Positions 1 through 8,246 of a stretch of 64,000 nt of DNA are shown piece after piece. The position numbers were made by a program, and so were the translations under genes. The stretch spans positions 118,452 to 182,451 of the forward strand of contig MGVA01000028.1 in the NCBI GenBank assembly GCA_001800245.1. The letters are read 5' to 3'. The stretch comes from Elusimicrobia bacterium RIFOXYA12_FULL_51_18 (GTDB lineage: Bacteria > Elusimicrobiota > Elusimicrobia > Elusimicrobiales > UBA9959). A model generated the notes under the pieces. The model was not told the DNA's origin. It saw only the letters and a program-made list of their open reading frames with translations, and ran no database searches. The first letter of the stretch is position 1. Every line of letters starts with the position of its first letter.

Positions 1-2
1 GG

Positions 3-107
3 GTCCCGCTTCCGGCGCAGTTTGCCGGCATCGCGCTGGGATTGTCGCTTTGGAAAGTGGCGTCGGCGGATAAACTTGGTGAAATGAGGAACTATGTCCA
101 ACATTAA
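3..107 (+). CDS. C-terminal end of an unidentified protein (cut by window edge)
   Basis: An open frame enters from the left edge and runs 34 codons to a TAA at 105-107. The tail contains a short hydrophobic stretch (FAGIALGLSLW) followed by a charged end, as in the last membrane segment of an integral membrane protein. It overlaps the start of the next gene by 14 bases, which suggests translational coupling. The family cannot be named from so little sequence. The other two frames close earlier and look less protein-like. Confidence 0.4.
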   Translation, partial: VPLPAQFAGIALGLSLWKVASADKLGEMRNYVQH

Positions 108-1431
108 ATTCCGCGAACTATCGGAACAGGGTATTGCTGTCGCCCGGAAGCTGGTTTCCGATAAACCCGTATATGGGTCTCAAATTTCTCTGCCGGCAGG
201 ATTTACTTTTGAAGATCTGTTAATTGAAAAGTCCAAGTCCTTGGGCAACCGACAAATTGAATTTTTTGAGATGCTGTGTAATAAAAGAATTACGGGTTTT
301 TGTTATTACGTGATACGTGAGAGAAGCCGTGCCGCTGAAATCGCGACAATTTTTTTGCCGGAGTATCGCGGAATGGGTCTTGGCCGCAAAACCATCGTTT
401 TCATGCGAAAACATGCGACACGCTACTATCCGAAACTTCTCCGTATGGAAGCAACCGCTTCTTCCTCCAATCCTGCCGCTATCTCGACGCTTCTTTCCGG
501 TGGTTTCAAGCTTGAGGGGGTTCTAGTTGCCGGCTATGTCCGGGGCGGCCAGATCAGCGATGCGCTACTCTTCGGAATACTTTTAGGTGAAGGGGAAAAG
601 CATGTTTCCAGCATGTACCGCTTTGACTCGTTTAAAGACAAAAAAAAGGAAAAATCCCGGCTTATAGCCCAGGGGAAAATTATTATAAACCATGAGGCGA
701 AATTGATCCGGGATATGGGCAACTATGCCAGGTTTGCCAATGCCGGACAAATTATAGACGTGGGATGCGGTTTCGGACAGTTTGCGGCCTGGCTGGCGGC
801 AGAATTTCCGGCAGTAAAAAGTATTGTCGGGGTGGACTCTTCCAAAGATATGATACGGGAATCCGCCGCCGCGGGGTTGGAACGGGTTAAATTAGTCTGT
901 TTGGACGGACTAAGATTTCTTGAAATGCTGCCGGCCGGAAAAACGGATATAGTGTGCCTGCGTTTCGTGATAAATCATATACCCGTCAGGCTTTGGGTCC
1001 GATGGCTTATTGCGGCGAGGCGCTGTTTAAAGTCGGGCGGACTTGTGCATCTTACGCTCGCAGACGCTAACTACTACAAGACCTATCCGTCACTCCCAAT
1101 GTTTGACTTGATATTCAAGCATAAGGAACTGTTGCGTGAGAAGAACGGCGGCATCTGGAACGCTCCGTCCATTATCGGGAGAGAGTTGCACGCCGCCGGG
1201 TATCGGCACATTAATCAGCAGTCGGTTTGCCTGACCACGGAAGATATGGGTGTTCGCGACTATGCCGCAAGCGTCGGCGACCAGTTTGTGTGGGGTATAG
1301 AAAGCGCCTGGGGAAAGACCGGAGAGCTTGCTCGGCGATCCCTTATCGAGGCGTCAGGCCGGGATGACTTCTGGGGGGAGGTTAAGATCGGTATCCATGC
1401 GGGGGAAAAACAAAAACGGGATTCTTTATGA
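94..1431 (+). CDS. GNAT acetyltransferase fused to a class I SAM-dependent methyltransferase
   Basis: A 445-residue two-domain protein. Residues 1 to about 165 read as a GNAT N-acetyltransferase, with the acetyl-CoA loop visible as YRGMGLGRK followed by a typical late segment (NPAAISTLLSGGF). Residues about 200-390 form a Rossmann-fold methyltransferase with motif I DVGCGFGQF, an acidic residue ending strand 2 (VGVDSS) and a motif near KSGGLVHL. GAGG appears just before the ATG and is a usable ribosome site. The last four bases overlap the start of the kinase gene, so both are probably translated together. Substrates are unknown; the pairing suggests modification of a small metabolite or of a protein terminus. 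Both domain assignments are firm; the joint function is not. Confidence 0.8.
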   Translation: MSNIKFRELSEQGIAVARKLVSDKPVYGSQISLPAGFTFEDLLIEKSKSLGNRQIEFFEMLCNKRITGFCYYVIRERSRAAEIATIFLPEYRGMGLGRKTIVFMRKHATRYYPKLLRMEATASSSNPAAISTLLSGGFKLEGVLVAGYVRGGQISDALLFGILLGEGEKHVSSMYRFDSFKDKKKEKSRLIAQGKIIINHEAKLIRDMGNYARFANAGQIIDVGCGFGQFAAWLAAEFPAVKSIVGVDSSKDMIRESAAAGLERVKLVCLDGLRFLEMLPAGKTDIVCLRFVINHIPVRLWVRWLIAARRCLKSGGLVHLTLADANYYKTYPSLPMFDLIFKHKELLREKNGGIWNAPSIIGRELHAAGYRHINQQSVCLTTEDMGVRDYAASVGDQFVWGIESAWGKTGELARRSLIEASGRDDFWGEVKIGIHAGEKQKRDSL

Positions 1432-4049
1432 ACAAGACCCTGAAAGTATTGGTCACGGTCAATGCGCTTTTATGCCAGCTGCTTCCCGGATCTGAGGCGG
1501 TAGGGCAGGTGTACAAGCCTGATATAAGCAATGTGGAAGTGGAAATTCTATCCCCTGTTTCCAGGGGGAAACAGAATTATCAGGGGCTTTCGGCCGCGGA
1601 GTTCGCGATGGTGACGAAAGGCGTGACCAAAGCGCGGTTTTCATTCCCTATCAAAATCCCCGTGGATTTGTGCTCAAGAGAGGACCTCGGTCTTTTCCTC
1701 GGCGTTATTTATGATCAGGACCGGGTTTTTTTTAATGGGGAGCTTATAGGTATTACCGCCGACCCCGAGAATGTGAGTTTGCGCAAAACCGCAAAGCCAA
1801 GGCTTTATCTTGTTCCGAAGAAGTTGCGCAACTGTCGTGGGGATAATATTGTGGCAATCGAGGCAAAAAGCCTGGTAGGGCGGCGCCTTGGCCCTTTCGG
1901 CGGAAATATTATGTTGGGGGCATGGTGGGAACTTGAGCAAAAATCCGACATGATGCAGGAATATTTGCTGCTTTTCAGGGAAATAGGCTTTTTAATTCTG
2001 GCTATTTCGCTTGTGTTGATGGCGCTATTTGAAAAATATTCGCAAAATCAACTGCAGATAGCTTTTGTATCATTTTCGTTTTGGGCGGGTCTCATGTGCG
2101 TAAGCCTAAGCGGCTGGTTATTCACATTTACGAATCACCCCAAAATTCTTTATCAGGTACACACTGTTCTTGTGTGCGTGATGCTGGTTGAGTTTGTCCG
2201 GATGCTGGCCCTATACACCAGGACCCCGTACATGTCCGGATTGTCGCACTGGTGGTCGGGTCTGGGTTCGGCGGCTGTGTTTTATGTGCTATTCCTATCG
2301 ACAGGATGGGTAGCGCTCATTCCGTTTTATAAATTAATTCTTTTAGGATTTATATCCCTGGCGGCGCTTCTTTTTGTTTCGGGTTTAGCCAGAAAGAGCT
2401 TTGCCGGAAGCGGGTTGCAAAGAATTTTATTATTTATGATCCTGATCGGAGTCGCATCGGATACGGCGCGTATTTGGGGAGTACATTCCGGGCCGAATAT
2501 TTCCGCATACCTTATAGGAGTTTCAATACTGGGCATCGGACTTTCGCTCGCTTCCGACCTGGTCGCGGTTTTTAAAATGGCGGATGACGCGCGGCGTCTT
2601 CAGCAGGAAAAAAACCGGCAGGAAATCTTTAACGATATCGCTCACCAGGTCGCGCATGATATCCGGTCGCCCTTGTCTGCCTTGGATGCCGCGCTGAAGA
2701 ACACAGAACAGATGCCTGAGGAACAACGCATTATGGTGCGTCACGCGGTCAACCGCATTCGTGACATCGCCACTAATCTTATTGAAAAGAGCCGCCAAAG
2801 GCTTGGTGCTGACCCGGTATCCGGCAATGCCGCAGGCGGCCGCCAGGACCTGGGGGAGCCTCTCCAAACATGCCTTCTCTCAAACTTGGTTGATCCCGTG
2901 GTTACGGAAAAACGTCTTCAGTTTAAGTCAAGGCCGGGGATCAATATTGATTTTGAACTGACAGTAAGATCTTACGGCCTGTTCGCAAAAATCCAGCCGG
3001 TGGAATTCCAGCGTCTGGTTTCCAATCTTATCAACAACGCCGTTGAAGCGTTGGGAGAGAAAGGCGCGGTTAATCTCTGGCTGAACTCGGAAAATGGGAA
3101 TGTGGTTTTTACAATATCTGATAACGGCAAAGGGGTAGCACCCGAAATTTTGGCCCGGCTTGGCCAAAAGGGAGAGACGCATGGGAAAGTCGGCGGGTCC
3201 GGTTTAGGCTTATTTCATGCAAAAACCGCGGCTGTGAACTGGGGCGGTAGTCTGGAAATGGCCTCAGAACCAGGAAAGGGGACCACGGTCAAGATTAAAC
3301 TGCCAAGTGCCGAAGTTCCGGAAGATTTCATGCTGGAGTTGCCGCTTGCCGCGGGTTGGCCGGTTGTTGTGCTGGATGATGACGCTAGTATCCATCAGGT
3401 ATGGAAAGGCAGATTCGAGTCCGTCAGGGTTAAAGAGCGGGGTATCGAAGTGTCGCATTTTAGAGAGCCGGATCAATTGCGCGCATGGGTAAAAGACAAT
3501 CCGGAAAAGGCTCGAAATACCCTATACCTCTTCGACTATGAACTTTTGGGGTTCAAGGAAACGGGACTGAGTCTTGCGCGGGAACTGAACATCGCATCTG
3601 AAGTTGTGTTGGTCACCAGCCGTTATGAGGAAAAACAGGTCATAGAAGAGTGCAGGCGCCTGAAGATACGGCTGCTTCCTAAAGGCTTGTCCGGTTTTGT
3701 TCCCATTTCCATTCAATCCCCGCTGAAGAATGCGGCCGCGGTTTTAGTAGATGATGATGCCTTGGTGCACATGACCTGGAAAGTGGCGGCTAAAACCAAA
3801 GGCATAGATTTAAAAGTTTTTAAAACCCCGGCTGATTTTTTTGCAAATATTGATGCTTTTCCAAAAAACACTCCTATCTACATAGATTCCGAATTAGGCA
3901 ACGGTTTAAAAGGAGAAGAGATAGCCAAAACCATACATGAAAAAGGTTTTGAAACTATTTATCTGGAAACAGGACACCCGCCCGGTTCTTTCGCCAAAGT
4001 GCCATGGATAAAAGATGTGCTAAGCAAAGATCCTCCCTGGGCGGCATAA
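1428..4049 (+). CDS. membrane hybrid histidine kinase with two C-terminal receiver-like domains
   Basis: An 873-residue sensor. It begins with a signal peptide (residues 1-27), then a periplasmic sensor of about 145 residues resembling the 7TMR-DISM extracellular fold, then roughly seven membrane helices (about 174-384). A HisKA helix carries the phospho-acceptor His410 (AHDIRSP). The ATPase domain follows (N box NLINNAVEAL, G boxes SDNGKGVAP and GGSGLGLFHA). Two receiver-like domains come last. Each opens with an acidic triad and an H-x2-W signature (LDDDASIHQVW, LVDDDALVHMTW), with candidate phospho-Asp at about 703 and 820. The second lacks an obvious conserved lysine. The start overlaps the previous stop by ATGA. 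It is probably an orphan phosphorelay kinase, since no DNA-binding regulator is adjacent. Confidence 0.88.
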   Translation: MNKTLKVLVTVNALLCQLLPGSEAVGQVYKPDISNVEVEILSPVSRGKQNYQGLSAAEFAMVTKGVTKARFSFPIKIPVDLCSREDLGLFLGVIYDQDRVFFNGELIGITADPENVSLRKTAKPRLYLVPKKLRNCRGDNIVAIEAKSLVGRRLGPFGGNIMLGAWWELEQKSDMMQEYLLLFREIGFLILAISLVLMALFEKYSQNQLQIAFVSFSFWAGLMCVSLSGWLFTFTNHPKILYQVHTVLVCVMLVEFVRMLALYTRTPYMSGLSHWWSGLGSAAVFYVLFLSTGWVALIPFYKLILLGFISLAALLFVSGLARKSFAGSGLQRILLFMILIGVASDTARIWGVHSGPNISAYLIGVSILGIGLSLASDLVAVFKMADDARRLQQEKNRQEIFNDIAHQVAHDIRSPLSALDAALKNTEQMPEEQRIMVRHAVNRIRDIATNLIEKSRQRLGADPVSGNAAGGRQDLGEPLQTCLLSNLVDPVVTEKRLQFKSRPGINIDFELTVRSYGLFAKIQPVEFQRLVSNLINNAVEALGEKGAVNLWLNSENGNVVFTISDNGKGVAPEILARLGQKGETHGKVGGSGLGLFHAKTAAVNWGGSLEMASEPGKGTTVKIKLPSAEVPEDFMLELPLAAGWPVVVLDDDASIHQVWKGRFESVRVKERGIEVSHFREPDQLRAWVKDNPEKARNTLYLFDYELLGFKETGLSLARELNIASEVVLVTSRYEEKQVIEECRRLKIRLLPKGLSGFVPISIQSPLKNAAAVLVDDDALVHMTWKVAAKTKGIDLKVFKTPADFFANIDAFPKNTPIYIDSELGNGLKGEEIAKTIHEKGFETIYLETGHPPGSFAKVPWIKDVLSKDPPWAA

Positions 4050-4131
4050 AAATCGCAAGTATGTTATCCATGCCGCTTATATTTTAGTCGGTGCGGTAGC
4101 CCCTTGCCAAAAGCCGTTTTGCATGCTAGGC

Positions 4132-4160
4132 TATACTAATAATTACCAATATTTTGGTAA
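4132..4160 (+). promoter_or_regulatory. likely -10 element and palindromic operator of the AbiE operon
   Basis: TATACT at 4132-4137 resembles a -10 hexamer, although no good -35 is visible at 17 bp. Just downstream, 4143-4160 is a palindrome with arms TTACCA and TGGTAA around a short AT spacer, 12 bases before the antitoxin ATG. AbiEi antitoxins are known to repress their own promoter by binding inverted repeats, so this is the natural operator candidate. The palindrome is seen; its role is inferred. Confidence 0.55.
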
Positions 4161-4172
4161 CTTTAGGTATAT

Positions 4173-4811
4173 ATGAACTTCCACTCATTCAAGGCCGCCA
4201 TCCAAAGCGTGCCGGTATTCTCCGGTAGTGATGCCGCCAGACTAGGCGAGCGTCAGACGATGTATAACCAGCTCAACAACTGGCGGCGCAAAGGACTTAT
4301 CATTCAGTTGAAGCGCGGACTCTATATCCTCGGTGAAGCCAACCGGAAGATGCGACCCAGCGGACTATTTCTATCCAGCCAGCTCTATGCGCCTTCCTAT
4401 GTAAGCCTGGAATATGCCCTGGGACTCCATGGACTAATCCCCGAAATGGTAATGACAATTACCGCAGTTACTACCAAAAACCCATCCGGATTCAAAACCC
4501 CGCTTGGCGCCTTTGAATACCAGCACATCAAACGCGAAGCCTTCAGGGGGTTCAAAGCAGTCAAGGATCCGGCAGGCCTAACCTATTTCCTTGCGGAGCC
4601 GGAGAAGGCCATTGTCGACTTTATCTATCTGAATCTCCCCCGATTTAAAAGAGGCTACAGTGATGTATTCGGCCAGTCATACCGGTTCCAGAATCTGGAA
4701 ATACTCAATCTAAAGAAGCTCATGTTTTACACAGGTCTGTTCAACAATGCGAAGCTCAACGATGTGGCCAAGGAGTTCTGTCGCTTTGCCAAGGAGGCAC
4801 GAAAGTCATGA
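4173..4811 (+). CDS. abiEi: AbiEi-family antitoxin / transcriptional regulator
   Basis: A 212-residue protein of the type IV AbiE antitoxin family. The N-terminal winged-helix region (about residues 1-55) has the typical layout: a helix-turn-helix, then LNNWRRKGLIIQLKRGLYIL. A C-terminal antitoxin domain follows with YVSLEYALGLHGLIPE and EPEKAIVDFIYL, both characteristic of the family. In studied systems the protein represses its operon and counters the toxin without direct complex formation. It overlaps the toxin gene by four bases (ATGA), the usual arrangement. A palindrome just upstream is a good autoregulatory site. Confidence 0.9.
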   Translation: MNFHSFKAAIQSVPVFSGSDAARLGERQTMYNQLNNWRRKGLIIQLKRGLYILGEANRKMRPSGLFLSSQLYAPSYVSLEYALGLHGLIPEMVMTITAVTTKNPSGFKTPLGAFEYQHIKREAFRGFKAVKDPAGLTYFLAEPEKAIVDFIYLNLPRFKRGYSDVFGQSYRFQNLEILNLKKLMFYTGLFNNAKLNDVAKEFCRFAKEARKS

Positions 4812-5617
4812 TTGAAGTCTTGAAACAGCAAATCAATGGTTCCATGCCGCCGGAGGAACAGCTCAACCGGACGCGAGAGTTTCTGCAAATCATGGCACTG
4901 AAGAACCTTTTCGACCAGAATGCCTTTGAGAATATCGCATTTACCGGCGGGACCGCTCTAAGGATCCTGCATGATACCCGACGCTTCTCCGAGGATTTGG
5001 ACTTTTCTCTCGTCGATACCAAGGCCTACGATTTTAAAACGCTCACCGCCGGCCTGATCAGGCATTTCAAGCTGAACAACCTGGAGGTGGACTGCAAGCC
5101 GAAGATGGACAAGACCGTGCATAGCGCCTTCCTCAAGTTCCCCGGCATCCTGCAAGAGCTTGGGTTAGGCGCGTTTGCGGAACAGAAGCTATCCATTAAG
5201 CTTGAGGTGGACACCAATCCCCCCAAGGGGGGGCGGCTGGCCGAAACCACGCTGAACAAGACCTACATCTTCAGCGTCAAACACTTCGATCTGCCCTCCA
5301 TGTTTGCCACCAAGCTCCACGCTTGTTTTTTCAGGAAATATACCAAGGGCCGTGACTTCTACGACTTGGTCTGGTATCTGGGCCGGAAAGTCTCCCCCAA
5401 CCTGAACTTGCTGAACAACGCCATCCGGCAAACCGAGAAGAAGGCGCTGGGGATCACCACCGCCAACTTAAAGGGCTTCATGTTGGGCAAGTTTGATCAT
5501 GTTGACTTTAACGCTGCGGTCGCGGATGTACAACGCTTTATTCTGGACAAGAATGAGCTTCGGGTCATCAACAAGAACGCCCTGAGCGCACTTGTCTCCG
5601 GGATGGACTGGAAATAA
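4808..5617 (+). CDS. abiEii: AbiEii/AbiGii-family nucleotidyltransferase toxin
   Basis: A 269-residue toxin partner of the preceding antitoxin. The DNA polymerase beta-like nucleotidyltransferase core is visible as FTGGTALRILHD (GGT at 47-49) followed by RFSEDLDFSL, with metal-binding acidic residues Asp63 and Asp65. A later helix-rich segment (FATKLHACFFRKYTKGRDFYDLVWYL) matches the conserved K-x11-RD-FYDL region of the family. Related toxins transfer nucleotides to tRNA acceptor ends and arrest growth, giving phage abortive infection or plasmid/island maintenance. Full length and undamaged. It lies next to a recombinase remnant and a tRNA, which fits acquisition on an island. Confidence 0.92.
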   Translation: MIEVLKQQINGSMPPEEQLNRTREFLQIMALKNLFDQNAFENIAFTGGTALRILHDTRRFSEDLDFSLVDTKAYDFKTLTAGLIRHFKLNNLEVDCKPKMDKTVHSAFLKFPGILQELGLGAFAEQKLSIKLEVDTNPPKGGRLAETTLNKTYIFSVKHFDLPSMFATKLHACFFRKYTKGRDFYDLVWYLGRKVSPNLNLLNNAIRQTEKKALGITTANLKGFMLGKFDHVDFNAAVADVQRFILDKNELRVINKNALSALVSGMDWK

Positions 5618-5637
5618 GAATTAACATATACCGAGTC

Positions 5638-5709
5638 CTAGTGTAGTGCGTTTCACATATCTTTACATTTGAAGGCTCAGATTTGAGCCGGATGCGAGGC
5701 GCGACGAGC
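5638..5709 (+). repeat. left-end fragment of repeat R1
   Basis: These 72 bases match the left end of the complete R1 element at 42773-42844 with only two differences (a C/T at the 15th base and a T/C near the end). The match begins with the terminal CTAGTGTAGTGCG and stops abruptly at 5709. The right part of the element is missing here. The fragment starts 21 bases after the AbiEii stop codon and directly precedes a recombinase remnant. Confidence 0.88.
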
Positions 5710-5726
5710 AGGTTCGGCTAACATAG

Positions 5727-5940
5727 TCCTCCCTGCTAAAGGCCGGCATAAGCGGGTTCCACTTCCATGACCTGCGCCCATACCTTCGCCAGCTACTTCA
5801 TAATGCGTACAGGCAACCTGCTGTCCATACAGAACCTCCTGGGGCATTCTACGCCCCTTCTGACACAGCGCTATGCCCACCTGTACAACGCGCATTTAAA
5901 GGAGAATATGGAGAAACTGGACGCTGGATGGTCACCTGTA
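5727..5940 (+). pseudogene. remnant of a tyrosine recombinase (phage-type integrase), C-terminal part
   Basis: Translated across one frameshift, this stretch reads as the end of a tyrosine recombinase. Frame one (from 5727) gives AGISGFHFHDLR, holding the catalytic H-x2-R. After one extra C in the CCC run near 5778-5780, the next frame gives HTFASYFIMRTG, then LLGHSTPLLTQRYAHL with the catalytic His and Tyr. The N-terminal two thirds are absent and R1 sequence lies just upstream. The gene is therefore dead. Its position about 80 bases before tRNA-Phe is that of an integrase beside its attachment site. Confidence 0.85.
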
Positions 5941-6018
5941 TGGACACTTGGCCCGTCGAGCGCCTTAACTCCGATTCAGAAAAATGCTAACATTAACAAT
6001 GAAGAAGATACCACAGAT

Positions 6019-6090
6019 GCCGCGGTAGCTCAGTGGTAGAGCACTGGTCTGAAAAACCAGGTGTCGTTGGTTCGATCCCAACTCGCGGCA
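6019..6090 (+). tRNA. tRNA-Phe (GAA)
   Basis: A 72-base cloverleaf. The acceptor stem pairs GCCGCGG with TCGCGGC, followed by discriminator A. The anticodon stem CTGGT/ACCAG encloses loop CTGAAAA with anticodon GAA at 6051-6053. The T arm contains GGTTCGATCCC. CCA is not encoded. The recombinase remnant just upstream suggests this tRNA gene served as an integration site. Confidence 0.96.
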
Positions 6091-6185
6091 CGTTTTAATG
6101 TTGTTCTCCCAACCGGAGCCGATGGCCGTCAGGCGGCGGCCCAGCAAAGGACCAGGATGCATTTTAGGAAGGATAACTGAGAACT

Positions 6186-6557
6186 ATGCCCCTTGTAAGC
6201 AAGATCCTTATAGCCGACGATGACAATGAGATGCGGGAAAGCCTTGTGGCGCTGCTGACGCAGGCCGGCTATCTTGTAATAGAGGCGGAGAACGGCCTGG
6301 AAGCCGTGCAGTCGGCGAAAAAAGAGCTCCCGGCTCTTATTCTCCTGGACATTCACATGCCTAAGATGAATGGGTTGGAAGCCTGCAAGGTTATAAAGTC
6401 CGATCAGATCACCAAACACATCCCTGTTGTAATGCTGACCGTAGAAGGGAGCATAGCGGAGATCCAGGAAGCTATAGGTTACGGCGCCCGGACCTACCTG
6501 ACCAAGCCCTCCAGCAAAGAAGAGATCCTTAAAGTAGTAAAAGGAGTTCTTTGCTAG
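6186..6557 (+). CDS. single-domain CheY-like response regulator
   Basis: A 123-residue receiver with nothing attached. It shows the acidic pocket ADDDNEMR near residue 10, the phospho-acceptor Asp in LLDIHMPKMNG, the conserved Thr/Ser position in VVMLTVEG and the Lys in YLTKPSSKEE. AAGGA lies about 12 bases before the ATG. It stands alone between tRNA-Phe and a glycosyltransferase gene, so the partner kinase is unknown; the hybrid kinase at 1.4 kb or the PAS kinase at 50.6 kb are only candidates. It may act through protein interaction, as CheY and Spo0F do. Confidence 0.9.
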   Translation: MPLVSKILIADDDNEMRESLVALLTQAGYLVIEAENGLEAVQSAKKELPALILLDIHMPKMNGLEACKVIKSDQITKHIPVVMLTVEGSIAEIQEAIGYGARTYLTKPSSKEEILKVVKGVLC

Positions 6558-6733
6558 TCTGTGATTGCATCGGAACCATGCCAGGTGATTAATTTAAAAG
6601 TGGATCCCGCCGTAACTATTTTCCCATATAAGATAAAACACCGCCTTTTTAGATCCTCGAAGGGGCCCGGATTCAAATTTGAGCTTCCAAATGCCCGTAC
6701 GATTCCATTACAGGCCTTAATCTGGGGGGATTG

Positions 6734-8164
6734 ATGGTTTGCCGGTTTAGCCTGTTGAATGTCTGGAAACCCATCCTTATCGCGTCGCTTTGCTGCGCCG
6801 CTTTTTGGCCCACTCTGCGTGTCGGATTCATGCTCGATGACCCGTTCCTGCTCCGTGCGGTCGAACGCGCCCCGGCTCTGAGCCTCAAGGGCCTGCGGTC
6901 CGATTTTACCGATAATGTTTACAAAGAGCCGGGTACGTTCTACTACCGCCCTCTTTTATCGGTAATGGTCCGGCTGGAATACTTTTTCTGGGGCCGGAAT
7001 CCGGCTGGTTATCATGTCGTTTCTCTGTTGTTCCACATAGCAAACGCCATACTTGTCTTTTCCCTATTGACATTGCTTGAGTTCGAGCCACATGTCGCTC
7101 TCTTTACCGCCTGCCTCTTCGCGGTGAACCCGGTCATCGTAGACGATCTATTGGCCGCCACGGGGGGGGAGTCAATGGCTAATTTTTTCCTCCTTACCGC
7201 GCTTATCCTGTATTTAAATAAAAAATGCGCCTGGGCCTGGCTGGTGTCTTTCCCCGCGCTGTTCGCGAAAGAGAGCAATGTCATGCTTCCGGCGCTCTTG
7301 CTCCTATGCTTTGTCTATCAGGGGCGTATTCGAAAGGAGTACTGGAAAGTTCTGTCGCTGCTGCCGGTGTGCGGTTTTTTTCTTGTCATGCGTCATTGCT
7401 ATGTCGCTTCTCCGGAGGATATCGCGGTGTTTCCAATGCTGAGGTTTATGCTGGAGGCTTTTCCGCGCATCGTTTTTTATTATCTGCGGGTCTTGTTGTT
7501 TCCCTGGGAACTTGAAACCTGGCCGCCTGTTTTTCCTTTGTCGCCTTTCTGGTTCCTTATTCTTCCCGGCGGCGCGGCTTTTATCGCCGGTTTGTTCATG
7601 CTGCCGGTCCGCAGGCGGATCACGGCGTTTTGCGTGGGCTGGTTTTTTCTGCTGATGGCGCCGCGGATCCCCGCCATTCTGCATAATCAGGTGCTTATGG
7701 ATAAGTGGATCTTTATGGCGTCGCCGGCGGTCTTTGCGCTGCTGCTTGCTCTTCTTGTGAAGATCTGGGATCACCCCTCGCCTTATCTGCGAGCTCTCCC
7801 CCGGGGCGCGGTTGCGGTAATAATCATTTTTTGGGCGTCCCTGGCGCAGGCCAACGTCAAATTAAGAGGCTCTGATGAGAAAAATTATCGGTGGACGATT
7901 CGCAACGGCCCCCGGAGTTTCGCGAGTTATCGTCTGGGCGTGATCTTATTGCAGGAGGGCCGGGCGGAGGAGGCGGTCCAGGTCTTAGAGCCTCTGCCCG
8001 GGCTATACCCGGACCAGCCGGATCACCAGAACGCATACGCTATGGCCTTGTGGCATAGCGGCCGACACAAAGAAGCGCGGATACTCATGGAGGCTCTGGA
8101 AAAGAGCTATCCCGGATCAGCGGCGATAAAAGAAAACGCCGCAAGAATTCGCGCCGGACGTTAA
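6734..8164 (+). CDS. polytopic membrane glycosyltransferase-like protein with C-terminal TPRs
   Basis: About 476 residues. After a first hydrophobic segment comes an acidic DDPFLLRAV loop, then FYYRPLLSVMVRLEYFFWG, typical of the TMTC/GT39-like family that uses polyprenyl-phosphate sugars at the outer face of the membrane. About nine to ten further hydrophobic helices follow. From about residue 385 the chain is soluble and contains two TPR-like helix pairs (SYRLGVILLQEGRAEEAVQVL and similar). ATG 6734 is preferred over TTG 6731 because a GGGGGG ribosome site ends four bases before it. Likely role: protein O-glycosylation or envelope glycan transfer. The family is fairly sure, the substrate unknown. 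Confidence 0.72.
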   Translation: MVCRFSLLNVWKPILIASLCCAAFWPTLRVGFMLDDPFLLRAVERAPALSLKGLRSDFTDNVYKEPGTFYYRPLLSVMVRLEYFFWGRNPAGYHVVSLLFHIANAILVFSLLTLLEFEPHVALFTACLFAVNPVIVDDLLAATGGESMANFFLLTALILYLNKKCAWAWLVSFPALFAKESNVMLPALLLLCFVYQGRIRKEYWKVLSLLPVCGFFLVMRHCYVASPEDIAVFPMLRFMLEAFPRIVFYYLRVLLFPWELETWPPVFPLSPFWFLILPGGAAFIAGLFMLPVRRRITAFCVGWFFLLMAPRIPAILHNQVLMDKWIFMASPAVFALLLALLVKIWDHPSPYLRALPRGAVAVIIIFWASLAQANVKLRGSDEKNYRWTIRNGPRSFASYRLGVILLQEGRAEEAVQVLEPLPGLYPDQPDHQNAYAMALWHSGRHKEARILMEALEKSYPGSAAIKENAARIRAGR

Positions 8165-8214
8165 CCCGAATCCCGCAGTTCAACAGTTCCGCGAAGGGAA
8201 AAATTCAACTGAAA
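8163..8214 (+). repeat. short, internally deleted copy of repeat R3
   Basis: The first 22 bases (AACCCGAATCCCGCAGTTCA and two more) match one end of R3 as seen on the minus strand at 58509-58530. The rest (TTCCGCGAAGGGAAAAATTC and following) matches the opposite end of R3 at 58276-58310. The middle, about 200 bp, is missing. The copy begins inside the TAA stop codon of the glycosyltransferase gene and lies in the 82-bp convergent gap before rlmI. Confidence 0.65.
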
Positions 8215-8246
8215 TAATTTTCCGAGTTCCGAACGGGGAATCCGGG

